A stretch of 64,000 bases of DNA from the NCBI GenBank assembly GCA_037015955.1, contig CP143548.1:489501-553500 (forward strand), in the 5' to 3' direction. Shown piece after piece: positions 20,743 to 29,482 of this stretch; positions within the stretch are counted from its first letter, which is position 1, and every line of letters begins with the position of its first letter. Origin of the DNA: Lachnospiraceae bacterium JLR.KK008 (GTDB taxonomy: Bacteria > Bacillota > Clostridia > Lachnospirales > Lachnospiraceae). Below the pieces are notes generated by a model. That model worked only from the letters and a program-made list of their open reading frames with translations. It searched no databases and was not told the DNA's origin. The translations under genes were made by a program, and so were the position numbers.

Positions 20743-22085
20743 AATATATCTGCAATCCGGAGAAAACTGACGGACAGATTTTGATAGATTCATTTGCCTG
20801 CGGAATAGAGACAGCGCATTATGATTTTATGGATGCGTTGTCAAAATCTTCTGGCGTTGGGAATAAGCAGGCATTCCACCTGATTCAGTCATTTGCGCCG
20901 GGAGAAGTGGATTTTGATACGGCTCATCAGGTGGGAATAGAGCTTGCGGACAAGCTGTTAGAAAATAAATACAGTTATGTCATTGCAACGCATATCGACA
21001 AGGAACACTGTCATAATCATATCATTTTCTGTGCGGTTGATAATGTGGAACATAAAAAATACAATGACTGTAAGCGCACATACAGGCAGATACGGAATTT
21101 GTCAGACGAACTGTGCAGGGAACATGGATTGTCGGTCATTATTCCATCAGGACAAAAAGGAAAGACACATTATGAGTGGCAGATGGCAAAGGTGGGAACT
21201 TCATGGAAAGCGCGGATGAAATCTGATATGGATGATGCCATTCATGAAGCGCATAGCTATGAAGATTTTATCAGCCGGATGCAGACAAAAGGATATAAGG
21301 TAAAAGGGGAAAGCTTTGGAGACAATGTGCTGAAATATCTGTCATTTTCCGCATCGGGACAGAGCAGATTTACACGTGTCAGTGAAAAGAATTTTGGTGT
21401 GGGATATACGAAAGAATTAATCAGAGAGAGAATTGAAAAACGTGTAAAGGCACAGGAAAATTTTCCTGTAAAAAGGAAATTTCCCTTTCCAAAGCGACCG
21501 GATGCAAAGCGGACTCTGATTAACACAGATAAAGAGAAATTTCAAGAGAATGGCGCGCTAAAGCATTGGGCGGATATACAGAATTTAAAGATTGCTGCGG
21601 CGAGTTATGCAGAGGGCGGTTCTGTAGAGGAACTGGAACGGAAAATTGCAGAGAAAAATGCCACAGCCAAAACGGCACGGAGTGCGGTTGTGGATTTGGA
21701 GCATGAGATGAAAGCAAAAGCGGAAATCCTAAAATACGCAAAACAGTATATGGCAAACAGGAAATACCAGAGAGGATATGAGAAAGCGACGGATCGGGAT
21801 GCTTATTTTCGAAGCCATGAAACACAGATTATTCTGTTTGGCGGCGCTGAAAATATGCTGAAACGGTATGGGATAAAGACTGCTTCACTAGATGTGGAAA
21901 AGATGCAGGCGGAATATGATGCAATGACAGTGCAAAAGGCAAAACTGAAGAAAACATATCAGACAGCAGAAAAGGAGGCGACGGAAGCGGATAAACAGTT
22001 GAAGAACATAAGACAGTATTTAGGGATTGAGAAAGAAAATCAGGAAAGAAAAAAGCCTGATCGGAAACAAGAAATGAGTCTATAA
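20691..22085 (+). CDS. Relaxase/mobilization nuclease (MobP type)
   Basis: 464-aa relaxase. The metal-binding motif HIDKEHCHNHIIF places His101, His106, His108 and His110 as expected, and the early Tyr residues (Tyr3, Tyr19) could serve as nucleophile. The C-terminal half (from ~300) is a long Lys/Glu/Ala coiled coil. It nicks oriT and pilots DNA into a conjugation channel. No coupling protein or type IV secretion genes are nearby, so the element is mobilizable rather than self-transmissible. Confidence 0.9.
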   Translation: MVYTRIHAVKATVQKALKYICNPEKTDGQILIDSFACGIETAHYDFMDALSKSSGVGNKQAFHLIQSFAPGEVDFDTAHQVGIELADKLLENKYSYVIATHIDKEHCHNHIIFCAVDNVEHKKYNDCKRTYRQIRNLSDELCREHGLSVIIPSGQKGKTHYEWQMAKVGTSWKARMKSDMDDAIHEAHSYEDFISRMQTKGYKVKGESFGDNVLKYLSFSASGQSRFTRVSEKNFGVGYTKELIRERIEKRVKAQENFPVKRKFPFPKRPDAKRTLINTDKEKFQENGALKHWADIQNLKIAAASYAEGGSVEELERKIAEKNATAKTARSAVVDLEHEMKAKAEILKYAKQYMANRKYQRGYEKATDRDAYFRSHETQIILFGGAENMLKRYGIKTASLDVEKMQAEYDAMTVQKAKLKKTYQTAEKEATEADKQLKNIRQYLGIEKENQERKKPDRKQEMSL

Positions 22086-22103
22086 GAAAGTGAGGAAATT
22101 GCT

Positions 22104-22457
22104 ATGAACATAACATATGAAAAATGTGGAGATTATTTGATACCGAACTTAATTCCTGATCCGGAGCCGGAGGGAGAGTTAAGGAAATTTGGATTGATGA
22201 GAAAATCCTATTTGGAAAACCACAGGAGAGGTATTTATTCGGGATTACTGTTATCTGGAGAATTAAAGAATCATCTGTTGATGATACAGGAACAGTCAGA
22301 GGAAAGATTTGATTTACTTGTGGAGCAGATGGCAGAGCGGGAGGGAGTGACGGAACAGTTAAAGGCGCAGAATCAGATGCTTTGGGTAAAGCGAATGAAC
22401 AATATTCGGGAAAGGGCAGAGGAGATTGTGAGGGAAGAAATTGTATATTGTTTATAA
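22104..22457 (+). CDS. tnpV: TnpV-family transposon protein
   Basis: 117-aa protein matching the TnpV pattern: ITYEKCGDYLIPNL at the N-terminus, a middle RKSYLENHRRGIYSGLLLSGEL block and a C-terminal MLWVKRMNNIRERAEEIVREEI. TnpV proteins recur on clostridial mobile elements but have no defined function. It closes the mobilization module; an inverted repeat follows. Confidence 0.8.
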   Translation: MNITYEKCGDYLIPNLIPDPEPEGELRKFGLMRKSYLENHRRGIYSGLLLSGELKNHLLMIQEQSEERFDLLVEQMAEREGVTEQLKAQNQMLWVKRMNNIRERAEEIVREEIVYCL

Positions 22458-22491
22458 AAATGTGGGACAGAGAAATCTGCCCCACATTTAT
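22457..22491 (+). terminator. Hairpin after tnpV
   Basis: AAATGTGGG...CCCACATTT inverted repeat overlapping the tnpV stop, with a weak T tract. Likely boundary between the mobilization and BREX transcripts. Confidence 0.5.
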
Positions 22492-22581
22492 AATATTGCA
22501 AATATAAATAGCGAAATGGTTTCTTGCTAGAATATTTATGTAGAATTAAAAGTTAATTCCTGCGATAGTAAAGATATTTCC

Positions 22582-22610
22582 TTGTGAGATAACAACCATT
22601 GTGCTATAAT
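22582..22610 (+). promoter_or_regulatory. Promoter of the BREX operon
   Basis: TTGTGA at 22582-22587 and an extended -10 TGCTATAAT (TATAAT 22605-22610), 17-base spacer. It is the only clear promoter before the chain of closely spaced defence genes. Confidence 0.65.
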
Positions 22611-22661
22611 TATTCTTGGTGATTTATACTTTGATTCATGTGAAGAACAAGGAGACAAAGG

Positions 22662-22886
22662 ATGGTTGTAAGCTATAAAAAATTATGGAAGTTACTAATT
22701 GATAATGACATGATGAAGAAAGACTTGCAGAAGTCGGCTGGCATAAGCTGGGCGACTGTAACGAAGATGTCAAAAGGCGAAATTGTAAGTACCGAGGTGC
22801 TTATGAAAATATGTAAAGTGTTTCATTGCAATGTTGGAGATATTGTAGACTTTGTGGAAACAGTGGATGACACAGAGTCAAAATAA
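22662..22886 (+). CDS. Small XRE regulator heading the BREX operon
   Basis: 74-aa Cro/CI-type helix-turn-helix (YKKLWKLLIDNDMMKKDLQKSAGISWATVTKMSKGEIVSTEVLMKICKVFHCNVGDIVDFV), similar in size to the YozG-like group. It lies 42 bases before brxA and shares its promoter, so it is probably the local regulator of BREX expression. No sensor domain is present. Confidence 0.8.
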   Translation: MVVSYKKLWKLLIDNDMMKKDLQKSAGISWATVTKMSKGEIVSTEVLMKICKVFHCNVGDIVDFVETVDDTESK

Positions 22887-22928
22887 ACATATTTGGAATG
22901 AAAAGGAAATATGGCATGGAGGTATCAG

Positions 22929-23549
22929 ATGTCAGAAACACAAAACACAAGTCCCTACAAAGGCTCTGGACAATTAACCAGAGAACAATTTTTATTTTAT
23001 GAAATGCGGACAACTGCAAAGTTAATGGCAGAAGGACTGGATGATGGTGAAGTGATTAAACGAATTGTGGATGATAATCTGTTTCAGTATCCTACGGAAA
23101 AATCACTCGCATCTATCTCGAAAGCCTGCATTGCAAGATTATATGCGTTAAATGATAGAAATTTGATTACAGCGATAACAACACAGCCAATGGAAACAGC
23201 AAAGCAAATTTGCTTATATGCGATGATGAAGAGGTATCGCTTGGTATGGGATTTTATGCTGACGGTTATCGGGGAGAAGTATCGTTTGCAGGAGTTTTCC
23301 TTTGGAAAAAAGGATATAAATATATTTTTCATGCAGATACAGGAGCAGGATGATTTTGTATCTGCATGGAGTGATAGTACAATTAAGAAAATTCGACAGG
23401 TACTTATTAAAATTCTAGTTGAAAATGGCTATTTAGATCATATTAAATCAGAACATCTTAACCCGGTATTGCTTAGTTCCGTGCTGGAAAATGGAATACG
23501 AAATAACAATGATGAAAGAGCGCTTCCGGCATTTAATTGTTTTATGTAG
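22929..23549 (+). CDS. brxA: BrxA (DUF1819), BREX component
   Basis: 206-aa protein beginning MSETQNTSPYKGSGQLTREQFLFYEMRTTAKLMAEGL, the pattern of DUF1819/BrxA, a NusB-like small helical protein that opens type 1 BREX operons. ATG 22929 is chosen because GGAGGT (22918-22923) lies five bases upstream; an earlier ATG at 22911 lacks one. The biochemical role of BrxA is DNA binding in studied systems; its position directly before brxB supports the call. Confidence 0.88.
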   Translation: MSETQNTSPYKGSGQLTREQFLFYEMRTTAKLMAEGLDDGEVIKRIVDDNLFQYPTEKSLASISKACIARLYALNDRNLITAITTQPMETAKQICLYAMMKRYRLVWDFMLTVIGEKYRLQEFSFGKKDINIFFMQIQEQDDFVSAWSDSTIKKIRQVLIKILVENGYLDHIKSEHLNPVLLSSVLENGIRNNNDERALPAFNCFM

Positions 23550-23609
23550 GGAGAATAAGGTTGAAAATTGAAATTTTCAACCTGCTGTGAAAGGAACAGG
23601 GTTATATAA

Positions 23610-24167
23610 GTGAGTGAATTAAATGAAAGACTGGACAATCTGAAACAGGAAATTCAACAGGAAGAGTTTCTTGAGGGAAAGGGATTAAGCAATGAGGTGA
23701 ATATCCGTATTTTTTGTTATGATCCCAAAGAAGAGATGACCGTTCGTCACTTTATAGAGCAGTTAATGGTTGATCAATCATTAGAATGTCATTTGATACA
23801 ATGCAATTTGTATCAGTTATTTCTCAAAATATGTGATGAAAAGCGCATTACAAGCGGTGCGCCTGCTATGGAAGAAAAAAAGGGAAAGGATTACCTGTTG
23901 CAGCAGATACAGCGTTTTGCAAATAACAAGGCTTTTGTGGAACAGATACAATACGGACCACATAACGCGGGAGATGTGCTGATGCTCACTGGAATAGGAG
24001 AAGTATTTCCATTTATGAGAATCCATTCATTATTGGAAGCATTACAGCCAGAGTTTTCGGATATACCGATACTGGTATTTTATCCAGGGAAATATGATGG
24101 AAGATTTGTGAGGCTGTTTGATCAGTTAGAACCGAATCCGTATTACAGAGCGTTTAACATTGTTTAG
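23610..24167 (+). CDS. brxB: BrxB (DUF1788), BREX component
   Basis: 185-aa protein with a GTG start (23610). The pattern FCYDPKEEMTVRHFIEQL ... GPHNAGDVLMLTGIGEVFPFMRIHSLLEALQP...PILVFYPGKYDG is characteristic of DUF1788/BrxB. Function is undefined, but it is required for BREX in studied systems. It sits between brxA and brxC with gaps of 60 and 14 bases. Confidence 0.9.
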   Translation: MSELNERLDNLKQEIQQEEFLEGKGLSNEVNIRIFCYDPKEEMTVRHFIEQLMVDQSLECHLIQCNLYQLFLKICDEKRITSGAPAMEEKKGKDYLLQQIQRFANNKAFVEQIQYGPHNAGDVLMLTGIGEVFPFMRIHSLLEALQPEFSDIPILVFYPGKYDGRFVRLFDQLEPNPYYRAFNIV

Positions 24168-24181
24168 AAGGAGAGCTGCCA

Positions 24182-27100
24182 ATGATAATTCAAAATATGT
24201 TCTATGATGATATCAATCGTAAAATCAATGGAGTGGTTAAAGTAGACCAAAACACAGACGAGGTTTTGAAACAGGAAGTAAAGGAATATGTCATAACCAA
24301 AGACATTCGCAAACATTTGATTGACTTTTTTAATCATTATGGCAGTTCTTTAGAAGAACCGACAGCGGATGTGGGGGTGTGGATATCGGGCTTTTTTGGA
24401 AGTGGTAAATCCCATTTTTTGAAAATGCTTTCGTATTTATTAGAGAATAAAGAGATAGATGGAAGAACTGTAGAGGACTATTTCCGCGAGAAATTTGATG
24501 ATGAAGCAACCTTTATGTCTATAGCAAGGGCGATTGGCGGTAAAAATCAGACAATATTGTTTAATATAGATATTGAGGGTTCTATCAATAAGGATAAAAC
24601 GGCAGTTCTTCGCGTGTTTGCCAAAATGTTCTATAACTACCTTGGATTTTATGGCGAAAATCTGAAGGTAGCGAAGCTGGAACAGTTTGTTGAAAGACAA
24701 GGTAAAACAGCAGAATTTCGCAGAGTATTTGAGGAGAAAAATGGTGCATCATGGCTAGAATCACGCGATGCATTTGCGTTTTTTGAGGACGATGTTGTTG
24801 ATACTTTGATGGAAGTATTGGGAATGAGCGAGACAGCGGCACATAACTGGTTTGATGGGACAGAGACGGTGGAAACCAGCATAGCACAGCTTGTCTTGGA
24901 AATAAAAGAATATATTGATACACAGCCAAAGGATTTTCGCCTTTTATTTATGGTAGACGAGGTGGGGCAGTATGTGGGAGACAGTATTGATTTATTGATG
25001 AATCTGCAATCTTTTGTGGAAAAAATCGGAAGTGAATGTGGCGGCAGGGTATGGGTGGTATGCACCGGACAAGAAGCCATTGATGAGATTATCAAGACAA
25101 GACAGGATCAATTTTCACGTATTCAGGCCAGATTCAGCACCAGATTATCTCTGACATCGTCTTCTGCGGATGAAGTGATTCAAAAACGTATCCTGCGTAA
25201 GAAAGAAGATGCGTTTATTTCTCTGGAAAAAGTATATAACGAGAATGATTCAGTGCTTCGGAATCTCTTTACTTTTACAGATTCTGTTTTGGATATGAAA
25301 GGGTATGGGAGTTCTGTAGAGTTTGCGAAGAATTTTCCGTTTGTACCATATCAGTTTATTATTATGCAGAAAGTTTTCTCTGAAATCCGCAAGCATGGTA
25401 ATTCGGGCAAGCATCTTTCTGGTGGAGAGCGGTCTATGCTGTCAGGATTTCAGGAGGCGGCACAGAAGATAGAAGATAAGAGTGAGTATGCGTTAGCTCC
25501 ATTTTATCTGTTTTATGATACAGTACATACGTTTCTTGACAGTTCTATTCGCCGTGTCATTGAGCGTTGTCAAAAGGCGGCTGACAATAAAGATGGAATT
25601 GAGCAGCAGGATGTGTCGGTGTTAAAACTCCTGTATTTAATCCGTTACATAGATGATATAAAGGCAAATCTGGATAATATTGTCATTTTAATGGCAGATG
25701 ATATCCGGGTAGATAAAATCATTATGCGCGCTCAGGTAAGCGGATCGTTAGATCGTCTGTTGAGCCAGAACTATATTGGAAGAAGTGGTGATACTTATAA
25801 TTTCCTTACCGACGAAGAACAGGACATTCAGAAAGAAATCACGAATACGATGGTTGATACTTCAACAATTGTTGGTAAAATTGCGCATATCATATTTGGT
25901 GAAATATATTATACGAAGAAGTATCGTTATGAAAAATATGATTTTGCCTTTGACCAGATGGTAGATTATACTGCGGTAGGCGCTTTGACAGGCGGTATGC
26001 GTCTTAGGATTATGACTGTGGCGACAGAGTGGGCGGAGAAGACGGAACTTCGTATGCTGGCAGAATCAGCAAAGCAGGCAATTGTGGTACTTGCGGAAAC
26101 GCCATATTATGAATATCTGGAAAGCGCCGAGAAGGTGTGGAAATATAAGAAACAAAGAAATATAGCACAGTTGCCGGAATCTGTGAAGAATATTATCAAA
26201 AATCATCAAAATGAGGCGGAAAGATACGAATCAAGTGCAAAGGAACAATTAGAAAAGGCAATTGAGGGTGCAGCTTTTTATGTAGATGGGGAACATATTG
26301 AGATAAACAGCGGGAATGCCAAGAGCAAACTGGATCAGGCATTGGAATATCTGGTGACACATGTATATAGCGAATTGGGTTTGATTTCAAAAAATGCAGA
26401 GTCGGATGCAGATATTATTGCGATTCTTACAGGTGCAGTAAATATGCTTCCTGGTACTGAACCGAACCGTGACGCGGCAGCTAAAGTAGAAGAATATTTA
26501 GAAATGCAGGAAAGAAAACATCTTCCCACCTCTATGGCTGATGTGCAGAGTCGCTATCAGTCTATTCCTTATGGGTGGAAAGAGATTGATATTGCGGCAG
26601 TATGTGCAATGCTGATTGTGGAGCAGAAAGTGACAATTAAGTATGCAGGTTCTACAGTACAGCCCAACAATCCAAAACTACCCGATATGCTTCGCAAAAA
26701 GAGTGAGATTGGAAAAACGCAAATATCCAAACGACAGGTAGTATCAGCAGCCAGAATGAAGGCAGTAAAAGATTTATTACGGGATTATTTTAGTCAAATG
26801 GATGTTCCGTCAGACGAGGATGGATTGATTGCCTTTATGATTGAAAAATTTGAGGGGTTGCGTACTCACTATGAGGAATTGCTCAGAAGATATGAAGGGC
26901 ATAACTATCCGGATAAACCAGTGGTTAATACTGCACTTGCCATCGTGAAGGATGTATTGTCACAACAGAAGGATAATTTGGCGTTCATTGAACGTGTGCT
27001 TCAAAAGGAAGACAGCCTTTATGATACACAGGAGGCAATGCAAAGTGTGGAGGCTTTCTTTAAAACACAGGTTAGTATATTTGATGCAGCAGTGAAATTT

Positions 27101-27709
27101 GAAACAGAGCTGCGAAATGATTTGGATTATATTCGTAAGGATGAGGAAGCGAATACTGCTTTAAGTACAATACGTCTTATTACGATGCTGCCAACAAGCG
27201 GGAAATATCAGTATGGCAGAATTCCGCAGTTGAATGATTTAATTGCAAAAGTAAAAACTTCTCATGACAAAATGTTAATTGAGAAACGAAAAGAACTTTT
27301 GGATATTGTTCAGCAGTGTATGGGAGAGATTCATCAGGCAGGCAACGGAGATGCAAAAGTAAAGACGATCATTGAAAGGTCGGATATCTATTATACACAG
27401 CAGAAAGAGAAGATTGCAGAAACGATGAGCCTTGCATTGATGGAGGGGTATCCGATACCAATGTGGAATTATCGGGATGATGCTGTGTCTAAGATAGAGG
27501 GCGCATTGGAGCCGCCAAAACCTAAAGAACCGCCAAAGCCTATGAACACAAATCCAACATCGAAGAAAACATATAAGCCTATTTTTCGCCAGTCCTTACT
27601 GAAGGCAGCAAGGCTTGAAAGCGAGGACGAGATTGATATCTATGTGGATAAGCTCAGAGAACAGTTAAAGACATTGTTAAAAGGTTCGGATGGGATTGAA
27701 TTAAAATAG
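24182..27709 (+). CDS. brxC: BrxC, BREX P-loop ATPase
   Basis: 1175-aa STAND/P-loop protein of the DUF6079 type. Walker A GFFGSGKS at residues 70-77 and Walker B LLFMVDE at ~254-260 are intact. The central part is helical with conserved blocks (RIQARFSTRLSLTSSSADEVIQKRIL), and the C-terminal 300 residues are coiled-coil rich with a Pro/Lys linker before the end. Length is typical of BrxC/PglY in type 1 systems. It is needed for both methylation and exclusion of phage in model systems. Confidence 0.93.
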   Translation: MIIQNMFYDDINRKINGVVKVDQNTDEVLKQEVKEYVITKDIRKHLIDFFNHYGSSLEEPTADVGVWISGFFGSGKSHFLKMLSYLLENKEIDGRTVEDYFREKFDDEATFMSIARAIGGKNQTILFNIDIEGSINKDKTAVLRVFAKMFYNYLGFYGENLKVAKLEQFVERQGKTAEFRRVFEEKNGASWLESRDAFAFFEDDVVDTLMEVLGMSETAAHNWFDGTETVETSIAQLVLEIKEYIDTQPKDFRLLFMVDEVGQYVGDSIDLLMNLQSFVEKIGSECGGRVWVVCTGQEAIDEIIKTRQDQFSRIQARFSTRLSLTSSSADEVIQKRILRKKEDAFISLEKVYNENDSVLRNLFTFTDSVLDMKGYGSSVEFAKNFPFVPYQFIIMQKVFSEIRKHGNSGKHLSGGERSMLSGFQEAAQKIEDKSEYALAPFYLFYDTVHTFLDSSIRRVIERCQKAADNKDGIEQQDVSVLKLLYLIRYIDDIKANLDNIVILMADDIRVDKIIMRAQVSGSLDRLLSQNYIGRSGDTYNFLTDEEQDIQKEITNTMVDTSTIVGKIAHIIFGEIYYTKKYRYEKYDFAFDQMVDYTAVGALTGGMRLRIMTVATEWAEKTELRMLAESAKQAIVVLAETPYYEYLESAEKVWKYKKQRNIAQLPESVKNIIKNHQNEAERYESSAKEQLEKAIEGAAFYVDGEHIEINSGNAKSKLDQALEYLVTHVYSELGLISKNAESDADIIAILTGAVNMLPGTEPNRDAAAKVEEYLEMQERKHLPTSMADVQSRYQSIPYGWKEIDIAAVCAMLIVEQKVTIKYAGSTVQPNNPKLPDMLRKKSEIGKTQISKRQVVSAARMKAVKDLLRDYFSQMDVPSDEDGLIAFMIEKFEGLRTHYEELLRRYEGHNYPDKPVVNTALAIVKDVLSQQKDNLAFIERVLQKEDSLYDTQEAMQSVEAFFKTQVSIFDAAVKFETELRNDLDYIRKDEEANTALSTIRLITMLPTSGKYQYGRIPQLNDLIAKVKTSHDKMLIEKRKELLDIVQQCMGEIHQAGNGDAKVKTIIERSDIYYTQQKEKIAETMSLALMEGYPIPMWNYRDDAVSKIEGALEPPKPKEPPKPMNTNPTSKKTYKPIFRQSLLKAARLESEDEIDIYVDKLREQLKTLLKGSDGIELK

Positions 27710-27744
27710 AACAAATAGGAATGATTCTATAACGGAGGCAGGGT

Positions 27745-28254
27745 ATGGATATTGAAAAAATAAAAGAGGATTTAAGCATATGCTATCTTAAAACAATAGC
27801 TGCCGTTAGAGGAATTGCAGTTGAGCGAATAGAACATGATGAGGATAGTGTTGATGTCGTTATAAAAAAGGTTTTAAATATAGATAAAAATGTGTCATTC
27901 AATTCGCAGATTAGTGTACAACTGAAAGCAACATCTTCCAAATCACAATATAGAATAGGCAAACAGGAAATCTCGTATAAGTTAAAGGTGAAAAATTATA
28001 ACGATTTATGTATGCCTGCTACGATGCCCAGTATGTTGGCATTGCTGATCCTGCCGGAAGAGATGGAAGAGTGGACGAAATGGACGCCAGATGAATTGAT
28101 GATTAAAGGAAAAATGTTTTGGCTATCATTACAGAATCAAGAAGTGTCTGATAATAAAGATAATGTTACAGTTAAAATTCCTAAGGAAAACATTTTAAAT
28201 GCGGACACCATTGAAAATCTGATCAAAAAAGCGGCTGAGGAGGGGATTTTATGA
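27745..28254 (+). CDS. DUF4365-like PD-(D/E)XK protein within BREX locus
   Basis: 169-aa protein. Residues VQLKATSSK followed by KVKNYNDLC and a later LILPEEMEEW are the DUF4365 pattern, and Asp37 (SVDVVI) with Gln59-x-Lys61 (VQLKA) fit a PD-(D/E)XK nuclease core. The canonical acidic residue before the lysine is Gln here, which some active families tolerate. It lies between brxC and pglX and overlaps the next gene by four bases (ATGA), so the two are translated together. It is not a core BREX gene; it may be an accessory nuclease or a sensor. Confidence 0.7.
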   Translation: MDIEKIKEDLSICYLKTIAAVRGIAVERIEHDEDSVDVVIKKVLNIDKNVSFNSQISVQLKATSSKSQYRIGKQEISYKLKVKNYNDLCMPATMPSMLALLILPEEMEEWTKWTPDELMIKGKMFWLSLQNQEVSDNKDNVTVKIPKENILNADTIENLIKKAAEEGIL

Positions 28255-29468
28255 TATATTCTGTAAATTTTGTGGATATGACATTGAAATTAAATCCTCT
28301 GGCTGTGACAAAATATCTATCAGAAACAAATTGGGAGCTATACCCAATCAAAAGAAATGATATTAAAATTTTTCAATACAAAAAAGAGGATTTGTTTGAA
28401 CAGGTTACAATACCACTTGATAAAAAGTTGAGGGATTATAAGAATGCGATGTATGATGCAGTCTGTAAGATCGCTTATGTTGAAAAAAAATCTGTTGAGC
28501 AGCTTATGCTGTATTTATTGAATCCAAATACAGATATTTTAAAAATAAGGTTGGATAAAAAAGAGGTAGAGTCAGGAAATATCATGTTTGATGATGCCAT
28601 TCAATTATTTGTCAATGCAAAGAAATTGATAGCGGCTACGGCGCTTGATGTAATTAATCCGAAAAAAATGCATTATGGAAGAATTAACGAACCTGTTCGG
28701 AACTTTCTTTCACAGTGCAGATTTGGACAAACGGAAATTGGAAGCTATGTTGTATCGGTTATATGTCCGTTTGTCGATTTTACGGGGACAGTAGGGTATA
28801 AAAAAATCAACGTTCTTTCAGATGAGGAACAATGTGCAAATTCACTCACTAGAAAAGTTATCAATCGGTTATTGACAAATATTGCTACAATCAAACAGGA
28901 GATTGATGCTGGCAATTTGGAATCTTTAGCGAATTATGATAGTCCTATAAGTTCTAATTTTTATGAAGCTCTGAGTGGACTAAGTATGGATACAGAAGAT
29001 ACAACCGTCGAATTTATGGCGGAATGGTCGCCGACTGTAAGAAGTAATCAATGTAAATATAACAGAATATTGATAACAAATGACTATTACGAGCCAATCA
29101 GGACTATTATTTCTAAGATAACAGAATATACGAATGAAAGAATAGAAACTGTTGATAAAATTGAAAGATTAGAAGTGGCACCAATTATTGATAGCAGAGA
29201 GTATGGCACCATCGAAAGAACAGAAATTGTCGGTAAAATTATAGAATTAAAAGCGGCACCGGTTATTGATAGCAGAGAGTATGGCACCATTGTTATTTAT
29301 GTTGGTGATAATGCAAGAGTGAAATCTGTCACTGTGAAATTGGATAGAGAGGACTATGATAAGGCAGTCGCTGCTCATCAACATGGAAAGGCAGTTAAAG
29401 TGGTTGGTGATTTAAAAGGTCAGGTAAAGTCAGTTATGGAGAATGTGATCTTTAGCGTAGTGGAGTAA
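28251..29468 (+). CDS. Unknown 405-aa BREX-locus protein with duplicated segment
   Basis: No family recognised for residues 1-295, which are mixed alpha/beta without membrane segments and contain RINEPVRNFLSQCRFGQTEI and SVICPFVDFTGTVGYKKI. From ~295 to the end comes a small domain (GKIIELKA...SREYGTIVIYVGDN...VKLDREDYDKAVAAHQHGKAVKVVGDL) resembling OB-like modules seen at the C-terminus of other uncharacterised proteins. Inside it 26 residues are tandemly duplicated (VAPIIDSREYGTI / AAPVIDSREYGTI). It is cotranslated with the DUF4365-like gene, and its stop touches the pglX start, so the pair behaves as an inserted cassette. Confidence 0.65.
   Translation: MIYSVNFVDMTLKLNPLAVTKYLSETNWELYPIKRNDIKIFQYKKEDLFEQVTIPLDKKLRDYKNAMYDAVCKIAYVEKKSVEQLMLYLLNPNTDILKIRLDKKEVESGNIMFDDAIQLFVNAKKLIAATALDVINPKKMHYGRINEPVRNFLSQCRFGQTEIGSYVVSVICPFVDFTGTVGYKKINVLSDEEQCANSLTRKVINRLLTNIATIKQEIDAGNLESLANYDSPISSNFYEALSGLSMDTEDTTVEFMAEWSPTVRSNQCKYNRILITNDYYEPIRTIISKITEYTNERIETVDKIERLEVAPIIDSREYGTIERTEIVGKIIELKAAPVIDSREYGTIVIYVGDNARVKSVTVKLDREDYDKAVAAHQHGKAVKVVGDLKGQVKSVMENVIFSVVE
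29135..29290 (+). repeat. 78-bp tandem duplication in the 405-aa gene
   Basis: Two units of about 78 bp. The last 28 bases of each unit (29185-29212 and 29263-29290, ttattgatagcagagagtat...) are identical, while the first parts have diverged but still encode similar residues. The in-frame period of 26 codons keeps the protein open. Confidence 0.8.
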
Positions 29469-29482
29469 TGGAGACGAATGCG

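Noticed and set aside
29185-29290. Possible CRISPR-like repeat in the BREX region
   Set aside because: Only two copies with one 50-bp spacer, inside an open reading frame and in phase; it is a coding duplication.
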